NCBI GenBank assembly: GCA_022385805.1
Contig: MU277722.1
Coordinates: forward strand, 170,141-234,140
Origin: Pilatotrama ljubarskyi
Taxonomy: Eukaryota; Basidiomycota; Agaricomycetes; Polyporales; Polyporaceae
Reading direction: 5' to 3'
DNA length: 64,000 nucleotides
In this document: piece by piece, positions 22,501 through 32,408 of the stretch
Layout: every line of letters begins with the position of its first letter
How positions within the stretch are numbered: the first letter of the stretch is position 1
Program-made: the position numbers and the translations under genes
Notes under the pieces: model-generated
What the model saw: only the letters and a program-made list of their open reading frames with translations
Database searches by the model: none
What the model was told of the DNA's origin: nothing

Positions 22501-23350
22501 GTCCAACCCGTATGCAAACCTTTCGCAACGTGCCCTCCGGCGTGCCCGTGTCAATGCTTTGAAGACCATGCTTCCCGACCTCGAGCCATCCACATCCCCT
22601 GGGCAGGTACCTCTCATCGACCTCGGGGATGACTACACGCTACTCCACCCTCGAGAGCCTGGTGCACGCCCTGTGACTGATGATGAAGATCTGGTGATAT
22701 TTCGGTATATCGAAGCACTTGTTGGCATGGCAGATGCACGAGAAACCTGGGTAATCACAATGGAATCATGTGTCCAGCGCTGGGCACGCGTACGCCTGCC
22801 CAATGGACAAATCTGTCGCTCTGCTTGGAAAGAAGTTCCGAATCATGTATCGAGAGTTTCCCGAAACGTCAAGGTCAGTCGACGCTATATCCCATGCTCG
22901 GTATAGATTAATGTCTTCTACTTCTACTAGTATCGGGCAAGCTCGCCTTCAGTGAACCTCGTCCTGGGTATATCTGAGTCAGCAGAGGTCTACGAGTACG
23001 CTGAGGTCCAGTATTACTTCCGCTGCAAGATATCCGGCACGAATCACACGCTTGCGCTCGTGTCGAGATACAGCCCTCCGGATAAGGTGCTACTCGGGGC
23101 ATCTTCGGGGGTTGTCTGGGCCTGTCGGGCGGCATCATTGCGGAGGCAGTTATCAGTCATAGATGTCAGGTCAATTGTTGCCTGTGTGGCGATGGTGCCG
23201 TGCAATACCCTACCGTGTCCTGCGGTAGGGCATTGGGACGGTGAAGTGTACTTCGCGATGGACAAGCTTGGAGTGGATATTGATGAGGTCCTAGGTACCG
23301 ATGTCACAGCAGACGATATGATCGAAGATACACGTCCTAATACATTGTAA
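19558..23350 (+). CDS. Tnp2-family transposase
   Basis: Three exons: 19558-20094, 20149-22873 (with an N gap at 21435-21699) and 22931-23350; about 1,220 aa. Exon 1 carries a Cys/His cluster, FVCGCLKCLKSVKHTCSRA, probably a DNA-binding zinc site, then a disordered Ser/Pro linker. Exon 2 has the Tnp2/Transposase_21 signature: CPKSCMAYTGPW, CTFCEESRYED, QFDTYPLGPQIQARYRSPE, then VLFSMDGAQLYEHKASNCWI with an Asp in the position of a catalytic DDE residue. LPGAIIPGPAKPKHFESFLF, GLVSHHGKLGC and GRRKPGGSHYY follow. After the gap come FPGDIMHLFGLNIPDLFYRLW and WEFLNWFYGLAPAFLYGRLP. Exon 3 has the family C-terminal domain (LVLGISESAEVYEYAEVQYY, FAMDKLGVD). Reading frames before and after the gap differ by one base, so the gap length is only nominal or holds an intron. 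The start could instead be the ATG 54 bp downstream. Confidence 0.85.
21435..21699. other. Assembly gap (265 N) inside the transposase
   Basis: A run of N within exon 2, between CLKPEGYCE and QGCEDDDYDP. The reading frame shifts by one base across it. Confidence 1.
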
Positions 23351-24059
23351 CATCCTGTGAACTTAACTCCCGTATCACACCTTCCTCCAGTGCCACCAGA
23401 CCGTCAATAGCATCCAGCAACAACCTCAAGTCTGCCGTCCCTCGCCGCCTACTCTCGATGTCTCGCTGTGCTAGCGCCTTGGCCAAGCTGAGCGTGCAAA
23501 GAGCAAGAAGGCCGAATAGTCCGTGGTGCTCCTTCTCGGCTGCAGTCGGTTGAGTCGCTGCTGGACGCTCCCTCGCAGCAGCCTCGCCACATGCATTGCA
23601 GAATGCTTGGACAGCGGCTTCATCAGGAGCTGGTGCATGATTGATGAGTGATTCGAAGTGCCACGGATCGAATTCCGGTATAAAACGGGCCAGAAGAGGT
23701 GAGCGCGAGGATGGTATCCCGCAGGAGAACTGTGGGCCGTCGAGAGTTGCATGCAGCAGGTGTTCTAGCTCGGGTGTCCACGTTGCGACTCCGAGAAGGT
23801 CGAGTGCGTTGGGAGGTGCCATGTTGATTGGTAAGCTGAGATAAGCTCTCATTAAAGGTGGCGTGTGTCCCTGCGACCAGGCACTGAGGTTGTCATATTG
23901 AGATGGTGAGCCTGAGGGCGAGGACGACAAGCTGTCACGGGCATGCACAGGTGGCGAGCTTGAGGCTGTCATAAGATGGTTATGATTCATCGATCTATTC
24001 CACAGACTGGGGAGGAAGTGCTTACAAGAGAGAGCGTTATCCGAGTTGCAATCGGACAT
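23337..24059 (-). CDS. Antisense ORF in the transposon
   Basis: A 240-aa ORF convergent with the transposase, whose last 14 bp it overlaps. It reads like a real protein: LGVATWTPELEHLLHATLDG, ARFIPEFDPWHFESLINHAP, AVQAFCNACGEAAARERPAA, HGLFGLLALCTLSLAKALAQ, then RRGTADLRLLLDAIDGLVAL. It is helical and acidic towards the end. A donor-like GTAAGC after codon 11 and a downstream AG may remove the first part, making MNHNHLMTASSS the start. No domain recognised. Similar accessory ORFs occur in other CACTA elements, but I cannot say whether this one helps transposition or is captured host sequence. Confidence 0.5.
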   Translation of the reverse strand: MSDCNSDNALSCKHFLPSLWNRSMNHNHLMTASSSPPVHARDSLSSSPSGSPSQYDNLSAWSQGHTPPLMRAYLSLPINMAPPNALDLLGVATWTPELEHLLHATLDGPQFSCGIPSSRSPLLARFIPEFDPWHFESLINHAPAPDEAAVQAFCNACGEAAARERPAATQPTAAEKEHHGLFGLLALCTLSLAKALAQRDIESRRRGTADLRLLLDAIDGLVALEEGVIRELSSQDVTMY

Positions 24060-24223
24060 GAGCGTAGTAGCAGGTCACTTCATCCACCACGCCATCGCCA
24101 AAGATCCTGATTACTCAATTAGGAAGGTCACCTTGACAGTTCCTGCGTCGCACGATTATTTTCTTCTCTGCATCCATGACACTCTGATACTTATGTGACT
24201 ATTCTACACTTCTCCTTAATAAC

Positions 24224-26998
24224 ATGGAGCCTTTCGATATATTACAACACACGACTGCAATGGCCAGCTCGGCGGACTCTCCATCATCGGCATTCGCATT
24301 CTCCTTGTTGCCTGCGGACGCCAGCTCTGCTAGAATGCACTCGCATGGCTCCCCTGACGTCTATCACCTCGGGACACCTGCTACCCCCACTCCTCCGGCA
24401 TCTCTCTCAACAACTTTCCACGGTCACCTTCGAGCCGGACTATCCGCCGACAGCACTCCAACGGGTGGATTCGGCATGGCAGGAGCACAGCCCACATTCC
24501 CCAAAGGCAACTCGACCTCGGAGCTCTACGAGAGCCATGGCTCGCGCTCAAACCAATCGAGCCGTACCATGCCATTCCAGGACATTAGCGATGATGGTAC
24601 TGTTCTAGGACAGCATGTAAGCCTCTCACGATCAATCCTATTGACGACTTTGCTAAGTTGATCTGAACTGATCACAGATCGTTTGTGTATCGCGAGCGAG
24701 CGAAGAGCGTCTTCTCAGCACAGGGAACGTTGCATATACCCTTGCAAAGGACAAGATCAAGGTGCTCACCCACGAGCTGCATACTCTGCGCATTGAAGCC
24801 AACATGCAGCGGTAAGTCCACATCATCCAATCCTCATACGTGCTTCGGATGTATGCCGATATCCTCGTGCTGTCATAGAAAGTTATACGAAGAATTGGTC
24901 TCCAAGGTCCCGCAGCTTCTGGGCATGGTGTCCAACGTCGACCATGACTCCCTCGAGGCGATGGCCGTCTCGAGCGTCGTTCACGGACGCGTGGTCCTTG
25001 GTCTTGGTTGGGTGTATCCACAGCCGCGCACTCAGCCAGAGGGTGTCACATTCCGGTACTGGTATGCAAGCGACTACAAGGAACGACCCAACAAGGGTGG
25101 CAAGCAGGGGCAACACGACAACAGTGTGAACGTTGCGCAGCGCTTCGTTGAGGACGAACAAGGTCAGCCAGTTTCCGGTACAGTTGCAAAGGATATCCGG
25201 GAGATGCTGCGTTCACTCTTGCACTCTCTTGTTTGGAGTGGCCAGGCAGCGGCATCCCAGGACCACCTTCCGCATGAAGCGCGCGTATACATCCACGTCT
25301 CCCTATCCCGTCGCTTCCCCTTCCTTCTGCTGTGTGACGGCGGCGGATGGAAGATCAATGCGCTCATTAAACAGATGTACCACGGCTTCTCCGGGCACCA
25401 CATCAAGGCCACAGCAACCTCACATGCGAAAAACGAACTGCTCGACTCGGCTGACTCTGATCGGCGCCTCCTCAGACTGAAATTCAGCACACCTGGCCCG
25501 TCTGGCGAATCTCCGAAGCGCGCTCGTCAGAGCAGTCTTGGCGCTGACCTGTCGAGCAACAACATGAAGCCCTCAAAGATGCCCCGTGTATCCCCTGCTC
25601 CCGACAATGGTGCTGCAGCAAGCACATCCCAGACCGGTCATGGTGCACCTCAACTCACGGCCTCGCACCCATCGCCGTCAAGTGGATCAGCACCTGTCAG
25701 CGGGGTTACCCCTGGTACATCCTTCCACTGTGTATGAGTATACTCAAGCTGATACTGTTCTTTCACGCTTAGTACAAGCTGCTGTGGCATCGGCCGCTGC
25801 AGCCAGTCACCCTGTTCCAACTCCGCCCATCAGCCCGGGGGCTTCCCGAGGTGCTACTCCGGGTCGGAGCGCAGGGCAGGCAGATCCGCTGACAGCGGCA
25901 TCTTCTTCCTTGGTCAGCGTCCCACTAGCTGGAGTATCCGCTGCCACCGCCGACTCGGATGAGCTGCCTGATCATAGCATACCGGATACCGCTGCGACGA
26001 TTGCCGATGTACTGACAGGCATGGGAACAGCCAGCGTGGCCGACGCCCATCGGGGAGTGTCCACTGCCTCACGCTCCGACTCAGAACCCTCACGCAGCGG
26101 CACGGAGCCACAGTGCGCCATCCATGCACAGCCGTCACAGCGTCCCGAAGCGGCGGCGGACATCGTTCCGGTGAAGAAGCCATTGTAAGTAACAGCCCTG
26201 GACCTGTTTAGCATCTACTCTGTACTCATCTCCGGCGCCCTCATGGACATAGTGCGCTCTCCTCAGGCTCACAGCGGCGATCAAACCGTCTTGTCCACCG
26301 CGGGCAAGACTCGGATCTGGCGCTCGATGTACAGCCCGATGTGCTTGAAGCTGAGGGACTCGGCGCGGCAGCTGCTAGTAGTACAGGGGCATCTACAGAC
26401 ACTCCCAGAGTCTTGGCTGCTCCCGTCGCAGCCAAAGGGCCTGCTGCTGTTTCCACAGTTGCGGCGCAGCGCTCAGGCTCGAAGAAGCGCGCACCCAAAG
26501 GTGCAATCGTGCTCGCGAAAGCGAAATACAAACCCGAAGTCATCAGTGAGCAGTAAGTATTCTGTCGAGTTGTCTCGCAACGTCATTTCCTCACGCATAT
26601 TGTCTGCCTATCAGGATGCTCTTCATGGGGCGCATGATTGCGGCGGATCCAGGTGTCACACATGCCGACTACATGGACGCCTTCAAAAAGCTCACCTCGG
26701 AGGAACACGAGGTAAGAGTCGCAAAATAGACTCTGAACTGTTTCAATTCCCGCCACTTACCAGCGAGACCGATCTAGCAACTCAAGAAGGAATGTGCACA
26801 AGAACGGAAGCAGGTAATGTGGTTCTCCGTCTCCGGCCTGCCCTCGTCTGCCTTACATAGGTCATCAGAAACGGAACCAGCAGGATGGCACAAGCGGCGC
26901 AGCAGAGCCGTGAAGGAGACCTCCACAAACTCTGTGAGGACGCGGGAAGCGACAGGGCTCAGGGCTGTCGCGATGTCGCTCCAAGGTCTCTTTCGTGA
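24224..26998 (+). CDS. Transposon companion gene, multi-exon, unknown function
   Basis: Read as at least seven exons. Well-supported ones are 24224-24616, 24678-24811, 24879-25714, 25773-26184, 26615-26711, 26778-26813 and 26861-26998. An exon ending at 26552 (ending KAKYKPEVISE) lies between; its 5' junction is not resolved. The N-terminal region is Ser/Pro/Thr-rich. A predicted globular block spans exons 2-3 (LAKDKIKVLTHELHTLRIEA, KLYEELVSKVPQLLGMV, VTFRYWYASDYKERPNKG, ARVYIHVSLSRRFPFLLLCD, GGWKINALIKQMYHGFSGHH). A long disordered Pro/Ser/Ala linker then leads to a C-terminal helix set (MIAADPGVTHADYMDAFKKL). Unrecognised. Its place beside a Tnp2 transposase recalls the second (TnpA-type) gene of plant CACTA elements, which binds subterminal repeats; that parallel is inference. 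Confidence 0.55.
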
Positions 26999-27139
26999 GT
27001 CGTCGAATATGTACATTTCGCCGGTGCATGCTGCACCGTCAGCAATCCCCGCGATCCCTCACACTCACCGTAGTGCCGCTATTCGTGCTAATCCGCTCTA
27101 ATTCGCCTGTGGGTTCGGAGTACGGTAGAGACTACATTC

Positions 27140-27390
27140 GCAGACAATCGTAACAAATAGGCTTTGCAATTGTGTGGCAATCATCTTGAATCGTATGCAA
27201 TCGCGCGAGCACTACCGCGTGGGCGCGAATGGCGCAGATTGTGTGCGAATTTACTGAAGCGCACAGCTCATATTCGTAAGACTTCGAGGAGATTCGTTTT
27301 TTAGTCTCAAAATCGCGAGTTTTAGCGATCGTTCACGATTCCGAGTCAAGGTTGGTTCTGAATCGCCTCGAATCTCCACAAATCGCCCAG
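27140..27390. repeat. Subterminal AATCGC/GATTCG motifs
   Basis: About eight short copies of AATCGC, AATCGT or its complement lie within 250 bp just inside the right terminal repeat. A few copies in the opposite sense (GATTCGG, GCGATTTGG) occur at 19,160-19,185 near the left end. CACTA elements usually carry such clusters as transposase binding sites. Confidence 0.5.
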
Positions 27391-27450
27391 GTTTTCACTG
27401 GGCGTGACTGGCCGTCACGAGTGGCCCAAATCAGCCCGAAATGCACCAGA

Positions 27451-27483
27451 CCTTCTGGAGCACGCTCAGTTAGCGCCAGAAGG
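27451..27483. repeat. Right-end hairpin of the transposon
   Basis: CCTTCTGG at 27451-27458 pairs with CCAGAAGG at 27476-27483 across a 17-nt loop. It mirrors the longer hairpin at the left end. Confidence 0.6.
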
Positions 27484-27789
27484 GATGGGAACGAGACTAG
27501 TCTAAGAGATGTATTTCCTTGTACGTGAGAAACTGGTCTCTCAGCCAGCCCCCGCGCGAACGTCCACAATGGCGGATATAAATAGAGGAAAGGCCTAGAC
27601 CTCATCACAGATGGAATTACCATAAAGAGACTACATATAATGAACACTCGCTCCGTTTGGACATTGCTTGCGTTGTTTCGCCTTCGAAATGACTGCAGTG
27701 CACTGTAACGGGAGTACTGATGTAGATATGCTATTCTCATCCTCGAAAATACACTAAGACAACTGTGATGACATCTGCACAGAGTTTCG

Positions 27790-27912
27790 CGCAAACATAT
27801 GCACCAAGTTTCAAGCCGACCTCGGCGAACACGAGTGCACAAACACCTGCGGCCACGTCTGTACCAACCTCTGTGATGACCTTAACGCGGACAATCTCAT
27901 CGACCTCTCCTT
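27790..27912. repeat. 12-nt-period minisatellite, array 1
   Basis: About nine imperfect units related to ACCTCKGYGAAC. Read on the minus strand they encode an EVG-type pattern (TEVGTDV, FAEVGL). Confidence 0.55.
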
Positions 27913-28469
27913 GATCCTTTGCGCGAACGTTTATGCCAATGTCTTACCTAAGTTCTATTTATGAATTGTTGTTATTATAATATAAGCGTGAGAATATCGG
28001 CTCACCGGTTCCACTACGGGCGCTCTTACGTTCGGCTTGCGGTGCCACCACAGAAAACATATTCACTGTATCCGGTGAAGCAAAAATCATAGAGCAAATT
28101 TGATTCGGGCAAAGTAATCAGGGCTTCTTACATCACTGTTTAAGAGCTACTTGTGTGTCAATGTACGAATATAATTTACCTATGCATGTTGGAGTGCTTG
28201 GATTGAGCAAGAATGCACTGCAGTACATGAAACTGTATGCAAGTTCACTCGACATCTGACGTGGTCCTATGGATGTATGGCACCTCAGGTTACCAAAAGC
28301 GCAGCATAGGTAACAATATTGGCACGCAGGCCTACAATGCCATGCTCAAATATGATAGTGGTACTGCTACCATCCCGATATGTTGAATTCATTTTGTTCT
28401 CGGCCGTGAACGGTGAAACTGGTTCGGTGCCGGGCCGGGCCATGGCTACCGCTTAGCGCCCAAGAGTCC

Positions 28470-28565
28470 GACTTACCGACCTCCGCGCAAATGTCCGCGC
28501 CGACCTCCGTGCCGACCTCTGCGCTGACCTCTGTGCGCACGTCCCTGTCAACCTCCGCCCAGAGG
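28470..28565. repeat. 12-nt-period minisatellite, array 2
   Basis: About seven units of GACCTCYGYGCC with few changes. On the minus strand they read AEVGTEVGADICAEVG, resembling array 1, so both probably share an origin. Confidence 0.65.
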
Positions 28566-29337
28566 CATGCATGAGGATATGCGCGGAGGTATGCACAGGG
28601 GTTTTCCAACTCATGAGATTCCCGGAATCTGCTACAGAGACCTCAGGATGCACGGGGGTCTCCTAGTTGGTAATGTAGCATTCAATAATACTAGTACGGT
28701 ACACCAGCGCCGGGGCCGAAAGGGGCAAATATCGGCCTGCGGATGCTCGTGAAATCCTCCAACAATGAGTTAATTGGCAGAGGAAAGACTTCGCCCGATT
28801 TGGATTACAGGGGGAAACATCCGTAGTGGGAGGGGGTCTCTAAGACCGGTTTCCCACGTACCAAGAAACCGGTCTGACAGCACCCTCGCGGCCCTGCCTG
28901 AGGTGACATCGCCCGTCTCCGGGGAGCCTTGACGTACGACCTGCACCGCGCTTCGCGATCCTGCAATGAATTAACAGCACGGCAGACAGGATCTGCCCGA
29001 CGCTCTCCGCCTCCCCTTCTGTTCGAGCTGCCTTACACTCAAAGCCGAAGAACGGCCAAGGTCCGTTTATCGCCGCATCCGTGTCGACCGTGCCAATCCA
29101 TTCGGTCGTTGGCCTTGCTAACGCGTTCTTCTACCGATCGGCGTCGCAGCCAGCATTACTGTACCTTCAACTCCACGAAGGTCACTCAGTTTTGCCTCCG
29201 CTCCGAAAACACACTGGTGCACTACAGTACAGTACAGCCAGACATCGACTGACCGCTGAACGCCGACGTACCGGTACCACTCACCCTCTCATCGCGGTCA
29301 GCACGCTACGAGAGACATGTCCCAGGCGGGGGAGGGG

Positions 29338-31514
29338 TTACTGTATCACCCCAGGAACGTCATACGCGCTCTCCTGCGTCCAGGGCGGGCCCGGCGGAGG
29401 CGGACTCGGAGAAGGCGTACTTGCGTATCGTAGCGAGCGAGGCGGAGGTTGAGGTTGAGGCTGAGGCAGCAGCGGCGGTATCGACGGCATCTGGGGGCCA
29501 AGGCCGGGCCCGCCATACCACATCCCGGGAGCATGCCGCGCCGGTGCCCTCAAGTACCTCCCCTGGAGGATCAGCCGGATGTCCGACGCCTTCCCTCCGG
29601 GGTTCGTCTCTCCAGCCAGACCCGCTGGACCAGTCTGACCGTGCTCGCCGACCCGAACCCGCGCTTGCCCTTGCGCCCGCCCCGTTTGGAGCGCGAGCAA
29701 GAGGAGGCGGAGCGCCTCCTCGCCGGCCGACCTCGCCTCGGGCTTCCTATTATGCGGTGACCCCCCGATTGCGAAGCCCCTCGCGTCCTCGAGCTCTAGG
29801 CGGGGGAACATCCCGTCCAGCGCCACGGCGAACTCGAACAGCGGCACGCTCGTATCCATCTCGGACACCCCGAAGTGCTTGAGCGGATGCCGCAGGAGCG
29901 GCACGCTCTGGACGTCCGGCCGGGCGTCCAGGTCGATGGACGGCAGGACGAGCCGCTCCAGGCGCGCGTGCGTCTCGGCGAAGGCGCACACGGTCTTGAG
30001 CGTGGGGTAGTCTCTCTTGGTGTCCTCCAGTCCGGCTGGGATGCCCGCCGGGCCGTACCACTGCACGTCTGCCCGCTGTGTCGCCTCGATCTCCAACGCG
30101 ACCAGGTCGCGCCACGCGTCCGCGTCCGCGACCTCGACCAAGTCCGCGTCCGCGAGGTGGTACCCGGTGTTGTCAGCCCGGAGCGAGATCGCGCGGAGGC
30201 CCGCGAAGGCGCGCAGGGGCGCGAGCAGCTTCGTGCCCCGCGGGAAGTGCACGAGGGTGCAGCTCCTGCCCCGCCGGTCGGCCGCCTCGGTCGGGCACGC
30301 GAAGGCGGCGCGGAAGGCGCGCAGCGTCGATCTGGAGCCCGAGGTCGCCAAGGCGGCGTAGAGCGGGTCGAGGCTCCGCTTTGATACGCTCCCTCTGTCT
30401 GGGATCCCGTTCTGGCCGGGCACGCGGCAGAGGTCGGGGACCTCGATCGCGAGGGCGGCGAGGGCGTGCGGGCGGGTGGCGGCGAGGAAGGCGGTGACGT
30501 CGCCGAGGCAGCCTTTCAAGGTCAGGTCGCGCAGGGAGGGGAACCCGCCTGAGATCTGCACGTTCTCCAGCAGGACGGGGTTGGGCATCTCCTCGATGTT
30601 GAGGCGCAGGGTGTGGAGGTGCGCCATCGAGGCGAGGGAGCGGATGGTCTCAATAGTGACCGTCGCGGCGTGCACGACGTCTAGAGTGCGCAGCTGCCTC
30701 GCGCTCCAGAAGGGGACGACCTCCGTTCGCTTCTCCGCATAGTATAGCTCGATGGCGCTGGTGAGGTCGTTCACGGACATCGTGCGCAGGGAGGCGAAGC
30801 TCGGGAAAGCGGCCTGCATGACGACGCGGATCGCGCTCTCCTCGGCCATCCCGTCCACTCGGATGTCCATGTGTCTCAGGGTATGCGAGAAGAGCATGGT
30901 GTAGCACGGACTGAGGGAGTCGATCGTGAGCCCGGTGAGCCGCTCGAGCCGGGGCAGGAGGGGGCCGTTCGGGCACAGTCTGGTGAGTGCGATCCATACC
31001 GATGCGTGTACGGCGTTGATTTTTCTCAGATGTACTTCTCGTACGCGGTCCGCATATGTTTGGAACTTCGTCCATTCCGTTTGTGTGATGCTGTCGCGGA
31101 ACATCTGGAGGGCAACCGTCAGAGCTGAAAGTATATGACGAGAAAGAACTTTGGGAAGGTACCGACGCATGTCTTCCGATCGTAAAAGTCGAGCGTACAG
31201 AGGAGATGCCGGAAGTCGTCCACGCGCTTGTACAGCGTGTCGAGAGCGGGACCGCTGACGGCGTGGCACACTCGAGCCGAGCGCGCCAGGGCCTTCTTGT
31301 CGTCGTGGCGAGGACCGACTTCCGGCTCATCCTTGAGATCCTGTCTTGAATGAGGTAGCGCCGGTATATCATTCATCCATCTGTGGTAGTGGGGTTCCGA
31401 TTGGGCTGCCGGGGCTTCAGCAGGCTCTGGCTTGTCGGGCAGGGGACCGAGGTCGAGGTGTTGGAGGATCGTGGCGACAATTCCCAGGGTGAGCAGGACG
31501 TCCGCGGCTGTCAT
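29338..31514 (-). CDS. F-box-like/LRR-like protein, copy 3 (intact)
   Basis: A 704-aa protein in two exons, 31514-31167 and 31104-29338, with a 62-nt intron in phase 0. The intron lies at the position used in copies 2 and 4, just before a conserved MF-D-N/S block; a CTGAC branch site precedes the acceptor. The ATG at 31512-31514 (MTAADVLLTLGIV) is the first in frame; the frame opens at a GTG three codons before. F-box-like helix: SARVCHAVSGPALDTLYKRV. The leucine-rich part includes LPRLERLTGLTIDSLSPCYT, WSARQLRTLDVVHAATVTIE, AHLHTLRLNIEEMP, the family block RSLDPLYAAL, HARLERLVLPSIDLDARPDV and LRLLLLALQTGR. The C-terminus is Pro-rich. Relative to copies 1 and 2 it has a longer insert between the first helix and the F-box-like helix. 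Substrate-adaptor function is inferred only. Confidence 0.75.
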
Positions 31515-32408
31515 CTCGTGCACCTATCCTACTATGCGTGTGAGATGTGCCTGGGAAGCTGGGGTCAGCCACAGTGGACGAAGCATCGAAGTGCACAAAC
31601 GTACCGCCGTGGCGTAGCGAGAGAGACGTTGCGCCGGAGGGAGCTGGAGGGTATCGATGAACGTGTGCAGACCATGCAGCTCTCACTGCCGTTTTGGTAT
31701 CGACATACGGGCGTCCTGTGGGAAGATGATCTACGTGTTGAACGCGAGCGGCGGTCAGATGTACGCTTCCTCGCATGATTCGGACTCCGATATACGAGTC
31801 ACATAATACCTCCGGGCTTGAGCGTATACTCCTGTGACCTTGTGCAGGTTCTTCTATAGCTAAGTGTCCTGGCCGATGAACAACGCTGTCCGATGGCAGT
31901 GGGATGGAGGGATGTCGACTCGCTAGGTCAGGCGCGTGACAAGTGTGCTGCTAAGCTTTCTGGTAGAGTTCTAGTTAGACACGCCTCGGGGGGAGTAGTA
32001 CATACAACGCCACAGGCCTAGGGGACAAGGCCGGGTACTAAGAAGTGAGCGCAAGACGAGACAAGTCATCCAAATACAGTCCGTTTGGGTCGCCGGCTGC
32101 CGGGAGCGAGTGACGTTGCGCGCACGTGCCTGTGACGGACGCGTCGACGAGTATCGAGCCTCCGCCCTGCTACAGTACCCGGTTCACCGCACCCGAGCAA
32201 GACAGGCTGCAGTACTCTAGTGTGCTAGCTAGCTCTTGCCGCCGTGCAGAGTCCTCTCCATACTGTATTATGAGCGACCACCGATGGGTGTCATCGACCG
32301 TTGCATCAGCGATAGCAAGATCTGTATCATACCGTACCATGCAGGTGAGCACAGCACATCTGTGCGCGGCGCCCTCGATAGAGCCACTCCGCCTAGTCCT
32401 AGCCTACT
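31515..32408. other. Intergenic
   Basis: Upstream region of copy 3 and the 3' side of copy 4. No gene, RNA or repeat was recognised. Confidence 0.45.

Larger units (their letters stand above)
18504..27499. mobile_element. CACTA/EnSpm-like (Tnp2-class) DNA transposon
   Basis: A 9-kb element bounded by imperfect terminal inverted repeats. The outer octamer TAGTCTCG lies at 18504-18511 and inverted at 27492-27499. A well-matched inner block (TCTGGTGCATTTCGGGC, then ATTTGGGC, then CACTCGTGACGG) lies at 18657-18695 and inverted at 27412-27450. Each end also has a hairpin, and AATCGC/GATTCG motifs are scattered just inside, most densely at 27,140-27,390 as expected for CACTA subterminal repeats. 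It contains a transposase gene (19558-23350), a companion gene (24224-26998) and an antisense ORF (23337-24059). The target-site duplication and exact first base were not resolved. Confidence 0.7.
27500..29337. other. Intergenic with two minisatellites
   Basis: AT-richer than its surroundings around 27,900-28,380, with no credible gene. Holds two 12-nt-period arrays listed separately. Confidence 0.5.
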
